Below are positions 1 through 9,795 of a DNA stretch of 64,000 bases, piece after piece (position 1 is the stretch's first letter; the number at the start of each line of letters is the position of its first letter). The notes beneath the pieces were generated by a model that did no database searches, was not told where the DNA came from, and worked only from the letters and a program-made list of their open reading frames with translations. This DNA is from CAG-452 sp045531335 (lineage in GTDB: Bacteria > Bacillota > Clostridia > TANB77 > CAG-508), in NCBI GenBank assembly GCA_045531335.1, contig JAZSDU010000053.1, positions 16,001 to 80,000 of the forward strand, written 5' to 3'. The translations under genes and the position numbers were made by a program.

Positions 1-207
1 AGCGCAAATTTAGAAGGACTATTAGAAACTGATTCTACATCTAATAATAAAAAAGATGGAGAAGATGACATTTCAAAAGCAAGTTTAATTGTTTCAATTA
101 AAACAGGTAGTCCAATGATGTATATTGGAATTGTATTAGCAAGCATGATGATTTTAGGAATAGGAATTTATATAATAGATAAAAAAATTCTGAGAGTAAG
201 AATATAG
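1..207 (+). CDS. C-terminal fragment of a surface protein with sortase-like tail
   Basis: The frame is open from base 1 and stops at TAG 205-207, so only the last 68 residues are visible. They hold a polar D/N/K-rich spacer, then SIKTGS, about 20 hydrophobic residues and a basic tail (KKILRVRI). That order (xxxTG, membrane span, positive charges) matches a cell-wall sorting signal with a degenerate LPXTG. The next gene starts 17 bases downstream and ends in the same way, so the two probably form a surface-protein operon. The function of the missing part cannot be judged. Confidence 0.7.
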   Translation, partial: SANLEGLLETDSTSNNKKDGEDDISKASLIVSIKTGSPMMYIGIVLASMMILGIGIYIIDKKILRVRI

Positions 208-223
208 GGAAGGAGGTAGAGAG

Positions 224-3200
224 ATGATGAAAAAAGTATTAATATCAGTATTGATTTTTATAGTGGCGTTTCTTAGTTTAAATATTATTAGTTTAGCTGA
301 GAGTATTTCATTAGATAAGAATATTTTTTCTAAAAACAATGTTTTATGTATAGAGATTGGTAATTGGTTCCCAGGTGGTGCATACAATGTTAAGAAATTG
401 TCCTATATTGAAAGTGATGATGAAAAATTGAAAGCTTTTCAAAGTGGTCTTGGATATATATTATCATATGATAATAATTATAAGAGGAATAATGAACAAG
501 GAGCTTATGATACATATAATGACCCTATTCAACTTGTTTTATGGCTTTACCTAGACCAAAATCAAGAACAAGCTAGAAAGTTTTTTGGAAACTATGATTA
601 TGACCTTACAACTAATACAGATGGATATTCTTGGGAGAGAGTTGTAAAAGACGATACAAACAAAATAATTTATAGAAAAGGTACAATTTATAATGATTAT
701 GGATCAGTAACACCTAGTAAAAATGGAGATAATAACAAATTAGCTTATAATATTTATAGCGAAGCAGAAAATGCATATAATCAAAAAGATAAATATGAAT
801 TCGATATTAATTTATATTATAATAGCGACCACCAAGCTGTAATTGAAGTAAATACAGCTGAAAAAGATGATGGAGTAGATGTAAAATTAACTTTCAAAAA
901 ACAAGACCTTAGTAGCAAGGGTGTATCAGGTGTAAATATTACTCTATCTAAACTAAGTAATGTTTCTTCAATATCAAGCACTTCCCTTACAAGTGCAGGT
1001 ACTACTGGGAACTTTGGTACAATTACAGTAACACCAACTGAAAATAATGGTACTTTTAAAATAAGAGTAACAGAAACAGAACCATCTGCATATATGGGTA
1101 TAGGATACGTAGATTTAACAGTAAACTACAATACATCAACAGGTGCAGTTACAAGTATAACGGAAAACAATACAAATGTAACAAGTAGTGGTAGCACTGT
1201 TACAATAAAAAACAGACCAGCAGTTCAAATAAAATTTAATAAACAGAATTTTAGTAGTGGAAATTTGGCAGGAGCAATTATAAGTGTAGAAAAGGGAGAT
1301 AATGTAGCAAGTATAAATAAAACTACTATGACTCTTGGAACTGATACGCTTATTGTAAAACCTACAGACCCTACTAAAGATACTTTTAAAATAAAAATAA
1401 ATGAGACAACAAATCCATTTGGACATATGGGAATAGGAGAAGAAGTAACTTTAACAGTAAGTTATGATCCAACAACAGGAGAAGTAAAAAGCATAACAAG
1501 TTCTAATGAAACATATGTACCAAGTATTTCTGGAAATGGAACTCTTGTAGTAAAAAATAAACCTAAAGTAAATTTAACTATAAATAAAACAGATAAAGAA
1601 ACTGGATTAACTATTTCTGGAGCAAAATTTGATGTAAAAATTGAGAATGTAGCATCAGTAAAAATGTCAGGATATTCAGGTAATAATGGAGTAATAAATT
1701 CTAATAATGGAACAATTATTTTAGAAGATGTTTTAGCAGGAAAAATTGAATTTGAAGAGATTCAAGGAAATGGCAGTGCTCAAGATATAAAAATAACACT
1801 TACAGAGACTGAAGCGCCAACAGATTATGCGATAGAAAATCCAACAACAATTATTTATATAAAACAAGATTATTCACAATATAAAGTTAATAGTGGATCT
1901 TGGAAAAATACATCTGCTGGAATAGCAGTTCCTATAAATATTACAAACAAACCAGCAATCACTTTAAGTGGAAAGGTTTGGGAAGATGCACAAGAAAAAG
2001 ATAAAGAAGCAAACGTTCCTGATGGAGAAATAGATACTTCTGAAAGAGGATTGGCAAATGTACCAGTATATGTTTGCGATTCAACTGGAACAGTTTTAAA
2101 TTATAAAAATGAATTAACAGGAAATAATAAAACAGATGCAAACGGAAATTATATATTTAAAGATTTACCTAAAACAGAACAAGGTTACAAAGTAATATTT
2201 AAATATGATGGAATAAATTATCAAGAAACAAAAGCACAAGGAGCTAAGGGTAATGATTCAAAAGCAAATGAAGTAAATAGAACATCATTTAATAGCAAGT
2301 TTAAAACAATAATTAATGGTGGAACAGAAAGTGGAATAAAATTAGGTTATGACTATAATGAAGGTAAATCAACATTAAAATCAAATATTGATGGAACAAA
2401 CCCTGCAAATGGTAATGCAACAGATTTCCAAATGACTGCACAAACAGGTGTATATAAAACTACAACAGAAAATCTACACTGTGGACTTGCAAGAAAAGAG
2501 CTTGACTTAGCTGCAGTAATGCAAGTAGATAGTACAACATTAACAATAAATGACAAAACTACAAAATATGACCATACAAAAACAGTTATAGAAAATCTAG
2601 AGGAATTAGGAATTAAGGAATTAAACTATATAAAAAATGAAGGAGAGGTAACTACATACTTAGAGTATTCAGATTATTATTACAGAATAGAAGACTATAA
2701 TACAAGCAGTACAGAAATAAAGAATGAAGACCCAAGCGATATTACAACTAATGTAAAAGAACTAGATGTATATGTAACTTATAAACTAGAATTAATAAAT
2801 CAAACAATAAATAATGGAGTAACAATAAATGAATTAGCATATTACTACGATAAAAACTATATATTAGAAGGAATAGGAACTGAAATTGATGCGACAGGTA
2901 AAGTAATAAACAATTCAACTATAAAACATGAAGCATTATCAGATGAATTAGGAGATGCATTAGGAAAAAATGCAATTAAAGTATCAGGCTTTGATGGAGA
3001 ATCAGGAAGCCAGGCTGTAATAGAAACTTTATACTTCACATTTAAAGTTAATAAAACAGAAGATGGATTACCAGAAGCAATTGCAACACCAAAAGGATTA
3101 AATTGTGCAAATGTAGTAGAAATCACATCATACAGTACAACTAATTCATTAATAGATAGAGACTCAGAGCCAGGAAATTTATTAATAAAAGGAACTGAAG

Positions 3201-5206
3201 ACGATTCACCACAATCTAATGGATTAAAAATTATATTAAAAACAACAGAAAGAACAATAGAAGGAACAGTTTTTGAAGATAGTAACGAAGATAGTAACGA
3301 AGATGGTATATTAGATGAAAATGATCAAAAAGTAGATGGTGTAATAGTACAATTAATTGAAATAAGATCAAAAGCATCAGGAGGACTAGGAGAATATATT
3401 TGGCAACAAACAGTATCTGGAAGTAATGATGTAAAATCATTAACTAATAAAGGAACTGAGATAAGAAATTATAGTCATACAGGAGAAAATGCTGTAGATC
3501 AAGGTGAATATAAATTCACTGGATTTGTTCCAGGAAATTACATTATAAGATATATATATGGAGATGGAACAACATATGATTTTGATGCAGAAGGAAATAA
3601 AGCAAAATATAATGGACAAGACTATAAATCAACAAAAGACCCAAATTATCAAGAACCTTTATACAATACAGCAGAGTATGCTGATGGATCATCAGTTGCA
3701 AGAGATAATGAAGCAAGAAGATTAGAAGTGATGGCATATTCAACAACTATAGATGCTAAGATAGGTCAAGCATTGAAAACATTTAGCAAAAACATGAAAG
3801 ATTTAACAGATGGAGAAAAAGCTGTTTTAAATAGCTATTATGACTCATTAGATAAAAACAATATAGAGGTAATATTTGCATATAATGCTTCAAAAGGAGA
3901 TGCATATGCAGGTAATCCAGTTCCAGCAACTCTTAATGAAGATGAAATATATAACTTATTAAAATACTATGTATCATATAAAACATGGATGTCTGCAGAA
4001 ACATCAATGATAAATGTACCTGTAGATACAGAAGAGACATCAATTGATACAAATTCAACACAAGTTGGAATTGAATATATAGATAGCAACGTACTATTTG
4101 AAAATATGAACTTCGGTTTAGCATTAAGACCTAATACAAAATTAGTATTAGAAAAACACATAACAGGATTAAAAATAACACCAAGTGGAACAGGAGTACA
4201 ACCAATAGTTGATGCAAGAAAAGAAATAAGTGCATATTACGACGAAGATTCTAACAATGATTCACCAACAGGAATAACAACAGGACTTGCAACAATTGAA
4301 TCAACAAGAACAGAAAGAGGATTCTGGAAAGTAGAAACAGACATTGAAGAATTAGCACAAGGTGCTCAGCTAGAAGTTGAATACACATATGTAATAAGAA
4401 ATGCAGGAGAAGAAAAGGATTATTTATCTAAAATATTAGTAAATGCATATGAAGGATATCAGACAAACGATGATGGCACTAGAAGTGGAGAAAAATTAGA
4501 TAAATCATATAAAGAATATTTAGAAAGCCTAGTTTATGACACAAGAGGAAAAACAAGTGCATATGGAGCTTATTTAGGACAACACTACTATACTGGAAAT
4601 GTTGGAACAACTGATGCAGAAGTATCATCAAGAGTAGAAGGACTAGAAGAAGCACTAAACAATCAATTAAAATATGATGATGCAGGAGACTACTTTGAAA
4701 TAACAAATAAAGATGACGAGGGCAAAGTTATTTCTGTTTCAAGAAATACTTATGATACAGATGGAAATCTAGTAGACAACGTAGGAAATGGAATAAAGAA
4801 CATTGAAACAGTAGTAACCGCAGTAAATGAAACTGGTTTCATGGAAACAGGGGATAAAGACCTTAGCAGAACATTAAGGCTAACAACAGTATTATCATCA
4901 GTAACTGGTGATGCAGGATACTATCCAAGTTATATTGCAGAAATAACTCAATATTCAAATGCAGCAGGTAGAAGAAATATGTATGCAGAACCAGCAGACT
5001 TAAGTTATGTACATAGTGAAGCTACAGAAATAACAATGGAAACACATAACGAAGTAGACGAATTCTGGGGAGAACAAATCATAATTTCTAAACCAACAGG
5101 AGAAGACAAACTTACAATATTACAAATAGCAATAATAACAATAAGTTCAGTAGCAGTAATAGGAGCAGGAATAGTGCTAATCAAAAAATTCGTATTAAAA
5201 AAATAA
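224..5206 (+). CDS. Large surface protein with SpaA-like and SdrD B-like domains
   Basis: This 1660-residue secreted protein starts at ATG 224 behind AGGAGG at 211-216. Residues 1-25 are a signal peptide. Residues about 205-570 hold three related beta-sandwich repeats beginning VKLTFKKQD, VQIKFNKQN and VNLTINKTD, like SpaA/Cna-B pilin modules. Two SdrD B-type domains follow, starting near 581 (GKVWEDAQ, then a D/N/E-rich loop) and near 1011 (GTVFEDSNEDSNEDG). The second carries a tandem 12-base DNA repeat coding for EDSN. The C-terminus has SKPTGED, a membrane span and KKFVLKK, a variant sorting signal. Such proteins are adhesins or pilus shafts held by isopeptide bonds; the ligand is unknown. 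A REP-type terminator follows. Confidence 0.85.
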   Translation: MMKKVLISVLIFIVAFLSLNIISLAESISLDKNIFSKNNVLCIEIGNWFPGGAYNVKKLSYIESDDEKLKAFQSGLGYILSYDNNYKRNNEQGAYDTYNDPIQLVLWLYLDQNQEQARKFFGNYDYDLTTNTDGYSWERVVKDDTNKIIYRKGTIYNDYGSVTPSKNGDNNKLAYNIYSEAENAYNQKDKYEFDINLYYNSDHQAVIEVNTAEKDDGVDVKLTFKKQDLSSKGVSGVNITLSKLSNVSSISSTSLTSAGTTGNFGTITVTPTENNGTFKIRVTETEPSAYMGIGYVDLTVNYNTSTGAVTSITENNTNVTSSGSTVTIKNRPAVQIKFNKQNFSSGNLAGAIISVEKGDNVASINKTTMTLGTDTLIVKPTDPTKDTFKIKINETTNPFGHMGIGEEVTLTVSYDPTTGEVKSITSSNETYVPSISGNGTLVVKNKPKVNLTINKTDKETGLTISGAKFDVKIENVASVKMSGYSGNNGVINSNNGTIILEDVLAGKIEFEEIQGNGSAQDIKITLTETEAPTDYAIENPTTIIYIKQDYSQYKVNSGSWKNTSAGIAVPINITNKPAITLSGKVWEDAQEKDKEANVPDGEIDTSERGLANVPVYVCDSTGTVLNYKNELTGNNKTDANGNYIFKDLPKTEQGYKVIFKYDGINYQETKAQGAKGNDSKANEVNRTSFNSKFKTIINGGTESGIKLGYDYNEGKSTLKSNIDGTNPANGNATDFQMTAQTGVYKTTTENLHCGLARKELDLAAVMQVDSTTLTINDKTTKYDHTKTVIENLEELGIKELNYIKNEGEVTTYLEYSDYYYRIEDYNTSSTEIKNEDPSDITTNVKELDVYVTYKLELINQTINNGVTINELAYYYDKNYILEGIGTEIDATGKVINNSTIKHEALSDELGDALGKNAIKVSGFDGESGSQAVIETLYFTFKVNKTEDGLPEAIATPKGLNCANVVEITSYSTTNSLIDRDSEPGNLLIKGTEDDSPQSNGLKIILKTTERTIEGTVFEDSNEDSNEDGILDENDQKVDGVIVQLIEIRSKASGGLGEYIWQQTVSGSNDVKSLTNKGTEIRNYSHTGENAVDQGEYKFTGFVPGNYIIRYIYGDGTTYDFDAEGNKAKYNGQDYKSTKDPNYQEPLYNTAEYADGSSVARDNEARRLEVMAYSTTIDAKIGQALKTFSKNMKDLTDGEKAVLNSYYDSLDKNNIEVIFAYNASKGDAYAGNPVPATLNEDEIYNLLKYYVSYKTWMSAETSMINVPVDTEETSIDTNSTQVGIEYIDSNVLFENMNFGLALRPNTKLVLEKHITGLKITPSGTGVQPIVDARKEISAYYDEDSNNDSPTGITTGLATIESTRTERGFWKVETDIEELAQGAQLEVEYTYVIRNAGEEKDYLSKILVNAYEGYQTNDDGTRSGEKLDKSYKEYLESLVYDTRGKTSAYGAYLGQHYYTGNVGTTDAEVSSRVEGLEEALNNQLKYDDAGDYFEITNKDDEGKVISVSRNTYDTDGNLVDNVGNGIKNIETVVTAVNETGFMETGDKDLSRTLRLTTVLSSVTGDAGYYPSYIAEITQYSNAAGRRNMYAEPADLSYVHSEATEITMETHNEVDEFWGEQIIISKPTGEDKLTILQIAIITISSVAVIGAGIVLIKKFVLKK

Positions 5207-5220
5207 TACGTAATACTAAG

Positions 5221-5256
5221 TAGACTAAAGGGGACAGACCCCTTTAGTCTATTTTT
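5221..5256 (+). terminator. REP palindrome acting as terminator
   Basis: Perfect 13-bp stem TAGACTAAAGGGG / CCCCTTTAGTCTA with loop ACAGA (5221-5251), followed by TTTTTT. It is a family A repeat that also looks like an intrinsic terminator for the surface-protein gene. Confidence 0.85.
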
Positions 5257-5310
5257 TCATACAATTAAAAAAATTGGGCATAATATCTAAGACTCATTTT
5301 GGAGGGAATC

Positions 5311-6264
5311 ATGCTTTTACAAATATTAATGATAATTTTAGGTTTTATATTATTAATACTAGGAGCTAATTTATTAATAAAAGGCTCTGTTAATATTGCA
5401 AAGAAATTCCATATTCCTGAAATTTTAATAGGACTAACCATAGTAGCATTAGGTACTTCTATGCCAGAGTTAATTGTTACAATAACATCAGCAAACAAAG
5501 AAGCAGGGGATTTAATAATAGGAAATGCTATAGGAAGTAATTTATGCAATTTATTATTAATATTAGGACTAATGGCGATTTTAAGACCTATAAGAGTAGA
5601 TAAAGATGCAAAAAAAATACATATACCAATATCATTTTTGACAACATTACTTGTGTTAATAATGGGACTAGGAATTCTTTACGGCAAAGTAGGAGTAATA
5701 AACCGAATAGATGGAATCATACTAACAATATTGTCTATAACATATTTTATATATCCTATAATAGTAGAAATAAAAGATGTAGGGGCACACCTCCGTGATT
5801 ACACAGAACATAAAAACAAAATATTTTTATCAATAATATTTATTATAATAGGAATAATATCACTAAAATATGGAGGAGATTTTGTAGTAGAATACTGTAT
5901 AGAAATTGCAAGAATGTTTAGCATTAGCGAAAGGGTAATTGGATTAACAGTTATAGCAATAGGAACAGCCCTTCCAGAACTAGTAACTTCAATATTAGCA
6001 ATTATTAAAAAAGATACAGATTTAGCAGTAGGTAATTTGGTAGGATCATGTATACTAAATTTATTATTAATTTTAGGAATAGGAGCAATAATTACTCCAC
6101 TAACACTATCATCTGAGTTCATACAAAATTTAGTTATTTTATTAGCAACAAATCTAATTATATGGGTATTCTGTTTTATAGGTAAAAAGGAAACTATAAG
6201 TGTATTAAAAGGCTTTATATTAGTAACAATTTTTTTATTATATATATGCAGTTTGTTTATATAA
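5311..6264 (+). CDS. CaCA-family sodium/calcium exchanger
   Basis: This 317-residue integral membrane antiporter has about ten hydrophobic segments. The two diagnostic alpha-repeats are present in inverted halves: GTSMPELIVTITSA...GNAIGSNL near residue 50 and GTALPELVTSILA...GNLVGSC near residue 215, which carry the cation-binding acidic and polar residues. The family exchanges Ca2+ for Na+ or K+ at the cytoplasmic membrane. ATG 5311 was chosen because GGAGGG lies at 5301-5306; an in-frame upstream TTG would overlap that site. It sits alone between two palindromic repeats. The transported ion is inferred from the family. Confidence 0.9.
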   Translation: MLLQILMIILGFILLILGANLLIKGSVNIAKKFHIPEILIGLTIVALGTSMPELIVTITSANKEAGDLIIGNAIGSNLCNLLLILGLMAILRPIRVDKDAKKIHIPISFLTTLLVLIMGLGILYGKVGVINRIDGIILTILSITYFIYPIIVEIKDVGAHLRDYTEHKNKIFLSIIFIIIGIISLKYGGDFVVEYCIEIARMFSISERVIGLTVIAIGTALPELVTSILAIIKKDTDLAVGNLVGSCILNLLLILGIGAIITPLTLSSEFIQNLVILLATNLIIWVFCFIGKKETISVLKGFILVTIFLLYICSLFI

Positions 6265-6270
6265 ATGGTA

Positions 6271-6294
6271 AAAAAGGGGACAGTCCCCCTTTTT
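6271..6294. repeat. Short variant palindrome (GGGGACAGTCCCC core)
   Basis: AAAAAGGGG / CCCCTTTTT stem around ACAGTC. It resembles family A but has GTCCCC where family A has GACCCC, closer to the element at 37514. It lies 6 bases after the exchanger stop and may terminate it. Confidence 0.6.
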
Positions 6295-6358
6295 GCCCTA
6301 TTTTTGTTAGCTTGAATATAAACATTAAAAATACATATAATAAAATTATTACCAGATA

Positions 6359-6387
6359 TTGTATGAAAAAAATGCTTGTGATATAAT
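6359..6387 (+). promoter_or_regulatory. Promoter of the aminopeptidase gene
   Basis: TTGTAT (6359-6364), 17-base spacer, TATAAT (6382-6387) preceded by an extended -10 TGA. The predicted start falls at the edge of the following hairpin. Confidence 0.7.
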
Positions 6388-6397
6388 CTATAAAAAC

Positions 6398-6450
6398 GAG
6401 GGACATACCTCAATCTATGAGGAATACCCTTGTACTGAGGTGTGTCCCTC
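6398..6450. repeat. Leader palindrome GAGGGACATACCTCA
   Basis: A 15-bp stem (6398-6412 with 6436-6450, one G-T pair) encloses 23 bases. It lies in the presumed 5' leader of the aminopeptidase mRNA. The loop GAGGAATACC resembles a motif inside the repeat at 38948. Function unknown. Confidence 0.6.
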
Positions 6451-6503
6451 AAACCTTGTGAAGACATTCCTCAAATATTATAAACAAAAGAAAGGAGAAT
6501 ATA

Positions 6504-7904
6504 ATGTCAGAGTACGAAAGTTTAAAAGAAAGATTATTTAACAATAAAAAATGCGGATGGGAAAATTTATCAGAGGAAGAGAAACAAAAAATAAATACAT
6601 TTGGAGATGAATATATATATTTCTTAAATAAAGCTAAAACTGAAAGAGAAGCAGTAGATTTTACAAAAGAAGTATTACAAAAAAATGGATTTGTTGATTT
6701 GAGAGACAAATTAGTCTTAGAGCCAGGAGATAGAGTGTACTACGTAAACAGAGAAAAAAGTGTATATATGGCAGTAATAGGAACAGATAAACTAGAAACA
6801 GGATTAAATATATTAGGAGCACATGTAGACTCACCAAGATTAGATTTAAAACCTAATCCTCTATATGAAGATACAGGATTTGCATATTTAAAAACACATT
6901 ACTACGGAGGAATTAAAAAATATCAATGGACAACAATTCCTTTAAGTATACATGGTGTAATTGTTAAAACAAATGGAGAAAAAATAAAAGTAAATATAGG
7001 AGAAGATGAAACAGATCCAATATTTACAATAACAGACCTTTTACCACACTTAGCTCAAGACCAAATGGATAAAAAACTAAGAGAAGGAATTTCAGGAGAA
7101 GACTTAAACCTTCTTATAGGAAGCATTCCATATGGAGATGAAAAAATATCTGAAAGAGTAAAATTAAATATACTAAGAATATTAAATGAAAAATATGGAA
7201 TTACAGAAAAAGACTTATTAAGTTCAGAAATAGAATTAGTACCTGCATTTAAAGCAAGAAGTTTAGGATTTGACAGAAGTATGGTAGCAGGATACGGTCA
7301 AGATGATAGAGTATGTGCATATGCAGAAATAAGAGCAATGTTAAATATACACAATCCTAGAAAAACAGCAGTATGCATATTATCAGATAAAGAAGAAATA
7401 GGAAGTATGGGTAATACTGGAATGGAATCAAATGTATTTGATACATTTATTGCAGAACTACTAAACAAAAGAGGAGAAAACAGACCTAATTTATTAGATA
7501 AAGTATTCTGTAATTCAAGAATGCTATCAGCAGATGTTGATGCTGCATTAGATCCAATATATGCATCAGTATCAGAAAAGAATAATGCATCATTCTTAGG
7601 ATATGGAATAGCATTTAACAAATATACAGGATCAAGAGGAAAATCAGGAGCATCAGATGCAAATGCAGAATATGTAGCTGAAATAAGAGCAATATTAGAA
7701 AGTAACAATATACCATATCAAATAGGTGAACTTGGAAAAGTAGACGTAGGAGGAGGCGGAACAATTGCATATATTCTAGCAAACAAAGGAATAGATGTAA
7801 TAGACTGTGGAGTACCAGTATTATCAATGCACTCACCATACGAAGTGACAAGTAAATTTGATATATACCAAGCATACAGAACATACGAAGCATTCATGAA
7901 ATAG
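6504..7904 (+). CDS. M18 family aminopeptidase
   Basis: This 466-residue cytosolic zinc peptidase of family M18 removes N-terminal residues from peptides. Visible motifs are GAHVDSPRLDLKP near 110 (first metal His/Asp), YGQDDRVCAYAE near 262, DKEEIGSMG near 296 (catalytic and metal Glu), MLSADVDAALDP, and the C-terminal SMHSPYEV with the last metal His. Length matches the family. ATG 6504 follows AAAGGAG at 6491-6497. The stop TAG at 7902-7904 is the first triplet of a REP palindrome, so the repeat edge defines the C-terminus. It is preceded by its own promoter and appears monocistronic. Confidence 0.93.
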   Translation: MSEYESLKERLFNNKKCGWENLSEEEKQKINTFGDEYIYFLNKAKTEREAVDFTKEVLQKNGFVDLRDKLVLEPGDRVYYVNREKSVYMAVIGTDKLETGLNILGAHVDSPRLDLKPNPLYEDTGFAYLKTHYYGGIKKYQWTTIPLSIHGVIVKTNGEKIKVNIGEDETDPIFTITDLLPHLAQDQMDKKLREGISGEDLNLLIGSIPYGDEKISERVKLNILRILNEKYGITEKDLLSSEIELVPAFKARSLGFDRSMVAGYGQDDRVCAYAEIRAMLNIHNPRKTAVCILSDKEEIGSMGNTGMESNVFDTFIAELLNKRGENRPNLLDKVFCNSRMLSADVDAALDPIYASVSEKNNASFLGYGIAFNKYTGSRGKSGASDANAEYVAEIRAILESNNIPYQIGELGKVDVGGGGTIAYILANKGIDVIDCGVPVLSMHSPYEVTSKFDIYQAYRTYEAFMK

Positions 7905-7996
7905 ACTAAAGGGGACAGACCCCTTTAGTCTAACTAGACAAATAAATAATAATTTTAAGGGGGCAGAGACTAAAAGGGTCTGTCCCCTTTAGTCTA
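7902..7996. repeat. Inverted pair of family A REPs (REPIN-like) upstream of RAYT
   Basis: The left unit 7902-7932 is a perfect palindrome with loop ACAGA. The right unit, about 7967-7996, is the same sequence reversed (loop TCTGT) with one stem mismatch. Thirty-four bases separate them. Such inverted REP doublets next to a RAYT gene are the expected form of a REPIN. The left unit also provides the aminopeptidase stop codon. Confidence 0.85.
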
Positions 7997-8028
7997 TACT
8001 AAGGGCATAATATTAAAGGAGGTAAATC

Positions 8029-8790
8029 ATGCCACGTATGACTAGAAAATTAAGTGAAACAGGATTTTATCATGTTATTATAAGAGGAGTAAATAAGGAA
8101 ACTATTTTTTTAGATGATAATGATAGAAAAATGTTTTTACGCTTATTAAGAAAATATAAGGCAGAATTAGAATGTAATGTGTATGCTTATTGTTTAATGA
8201 GTAATCATGTACATTTATTAATAGAAGATCAGAAATTTAATATTGCAGAATTAATGAAGAATATAACTTGTGTTTATGCAGGTGAATTTAATAAAAAACA
8301 CAAAAGAGTAGGACATTTATTCCAAGACAGATTTAAGAGCCAAAATGTGGAGAATCAAAGTTATTTATTACGATTAATAAGATACATACATAGGAATCCA
8401 GAAAAAGCAGGAATTTGTAAAACAGAGGAATACCAGTGGAGTAGTTATAACGAAGTATTATATGGTTCAAAAATTATAGATAGAGATTTTATATTAAGTA
8501 TATATAATGATAATAAATTTTATGCGATAAATGAATTTAAAAAGCAAATGACAGGAGAGCAAGATGATATTCTTGATTCAGCATATTTAGACGAAAAAAT
8601 ATCAGATATTGAAGCAAAAAGATTAATTGAGTATTTAATAAAAACAAAACAAATTCCTGAAATAACTAGCGAAAATTTAATAAAAGTAATTGATGGAATA
8701 AGAGAAATAAAACATATTACTAAAGAACAAATAATTAGAGTGCTTGAAATAAAAAGAAGTACATTTTATAAAATGCAAAATGAAAAATAG
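8029..8790 (+). CDS. REP-associated tyrosine transposase (RAYT, Y1_Tnp)
   Basis: This 253-residue protein belongs to the IS200-like Y1 transposase superfamily. MSNHVHLLIE near residue 65 contains the HUH metal motif (HVH). The following helix YLLRLIRYIHRNPEKAG (near residue 110) carries the candidate catalytic Tyr and the RAYT-typical YIHRNP signature. The C-terminal 60 residues look like a helix-turn-helix (VLEIKRSTFYKM). RAYTs nick and rejoin single-stranded DNA at REP palindromes and are usually single-copy. Here the gene is flanked by family A REPs on both sides, and its TAG stop lies in the right one. RBS AAAGGAGG precedes ATG 8029. Confidence 0.93.
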   Translation: MPRMTRKLSETGFYHVIIRGVNKETIFLDDNDRKMFLRLLRKYKAELECNVYAYCLMSNHVHLLIEDQKFNIAELMKNITCVYAGEFNKKHKRVGHLFQDRFKSQNVENQSYLLRLIRYIHRNPEKAGICKTEEYQWSSYNEVLYGSKIIDRDFILSIYNDNKFYAINEFKKQMTGEQDDILDSAYLDEKISDIEAKRLIEYLIKTKQIPEITSENLIKVIDGIREIKHITKEQIIRVLEIKRSTFYKMQNEK

Positions 8791-8818
8791 ACTAAAGGGG
8801 TCTGTCCCCTTTAGTCTA
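8788..8818. repeat. Family A REP between convergent genes
   Basis: Perfect palindrome TAGACTAAAGGGG-TCTGT-CCCCTTTAGTCTA. Its first triplet is the RAYT stop codon. Its last triplet, read on the minus strand, is the pyrE stop codon. Confidence 0.9.
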
Positions 8819-9670
8819 CAAATTATATAAATTGCTGTCTATACATAGTTTTGCTCTTGCTGCTGTTTTTTCATCAGATGCAAGTGCGTTTTCTAAGAAT
8901 TCAGGATGTGCTATTAAGAAATTTCTCATAGTTTCATCTGGATTTTCATAGAAGTTTTTTAACATTTCAAATTGATTTTCGTTTATTATATTCATGCTAA
9001 GTGCTTTTTCAAATAAACTTGCGTCTATATTAATCATTGATAATGATTTTACATTTTCGTTTTCTAATTTTTCTTTTCCACCTTGCATTCTATCTACAAC
9101 TACTGTGCTCCAAGCAATTTCTGCTTCTAAGCTTTTGATTGCAGGAATCCAAGCTCTTATATAACTAGATGCTTCTGTTATTAAGTCAGCTATATGTAAT
9201 ACTTTAGCTCCTTTTACTTCTGATTTATTAAGTTCTTTTTCAAAAGTGCTATCTGTTACTACCATACTTAAGTCTTTGTATATTGTAATATGTGGTTTTG
9301 AAAGTAAGTTTGCAATTATATTAGAGAAGAACCAATCTCTTCTTTCACCACCTGAAATGTAGTCAATTTCATCTACATTTATATTTTCTTTTATAAATGC
9401 AATCATTTCATTAATTACATTTTTATAAATTTCATTTTCATTATAATGGTTAAATGTTTCTTCAAATACTTTTTTAGGAAGAGTCTCCTTATTTTCTTTT
9501 TCAGAATCAATAAATTTTAATAAATTTACTGCGTCTTGTTCACTTCCATAAAGGAAATGTGTGTTTATGTAATATGGCCCTATTTTACCAGAAGTATACC
9601 AAAATGGTTTGTTGTCTGGGCATATTCTTAAAGCATTTGTTTCAAATAAATATGATACTAAGTTACTCAT
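8816..9670 (-). CDS. pyrE: Orotate phosphoribosyltransferase-like protein
   Basis: The N-terminus (RICPDNKPFWYTSGKIGPYY) is typical of orotate phosphoribosyltransferases, which make OMP from orotate and PRPP. A degenerate PRPP loop VLHIADLITEASSY lies near residue 170. At 284 residues it is longer than classical PyrE (about 210), with an inserted acidic segment after residue 50 and an extra helical tail, like a long clostridial form. The start is ATG 9670 with GGAGG five bases upstream; an ATG at 9682 would overlap that site. It is divergent from the pyr operon, which supports a pyrimidine role. Substrate assignment is inference. Confidence 0.75.
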   Translation of the reverse strand: MSNLVSYLFETNALRICPDNKPFWYTSGKIGPYYINTHFLYGSEQDAVNLLKFIDSEKENKETLPKKVFEETFNHYNENEIYKNVINEMIAFIKENINVDEIDYISGGERRDWFFSNIIANLLSKPHITIYKDLSMVVTDSTFEKELNKSEVKGAKVLHIADLITEASSYIRAWIPAIKSLEAEIAWSTVVVDRMQGGKEKLENENVKSLSMINIDASLFEKALSMNIINENQFEMLKNFYENPDETMRNFLIAHPEFLENALASDEKTAARAKLCIDSNLYNL

Positions 9671-9738
9671 AAAAACCTCCAATAATATATTTTCTTATAA
9701 ATAATAAATCAAAAATAGAATAAAGTCAAATAAAAACC

Positions 9739-9767
9739 TTGAAAAAAATAGAATAAAATGATAATAT
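9739..9767 (+). promoter_or_regulatory. Promoter of the pyr operon
   Basis: TTGAAA (9739-9744), 17-base spacer, TAATAT (9762-9767), 28 bases before the pyrC start. No PyrR-type attenuator is visible in this short leader. Confidence 0.6.
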
Positions 9768-9795
9768 TGTGAAAATGATAAAAGGAGGAAGAAAA

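Noticed and set aside
5799..6467. 222-residue minus-strand ORF
   Set aside because: It is antisense to the exchanger gene and two palindromes; the plus-strand protein is clearly real.
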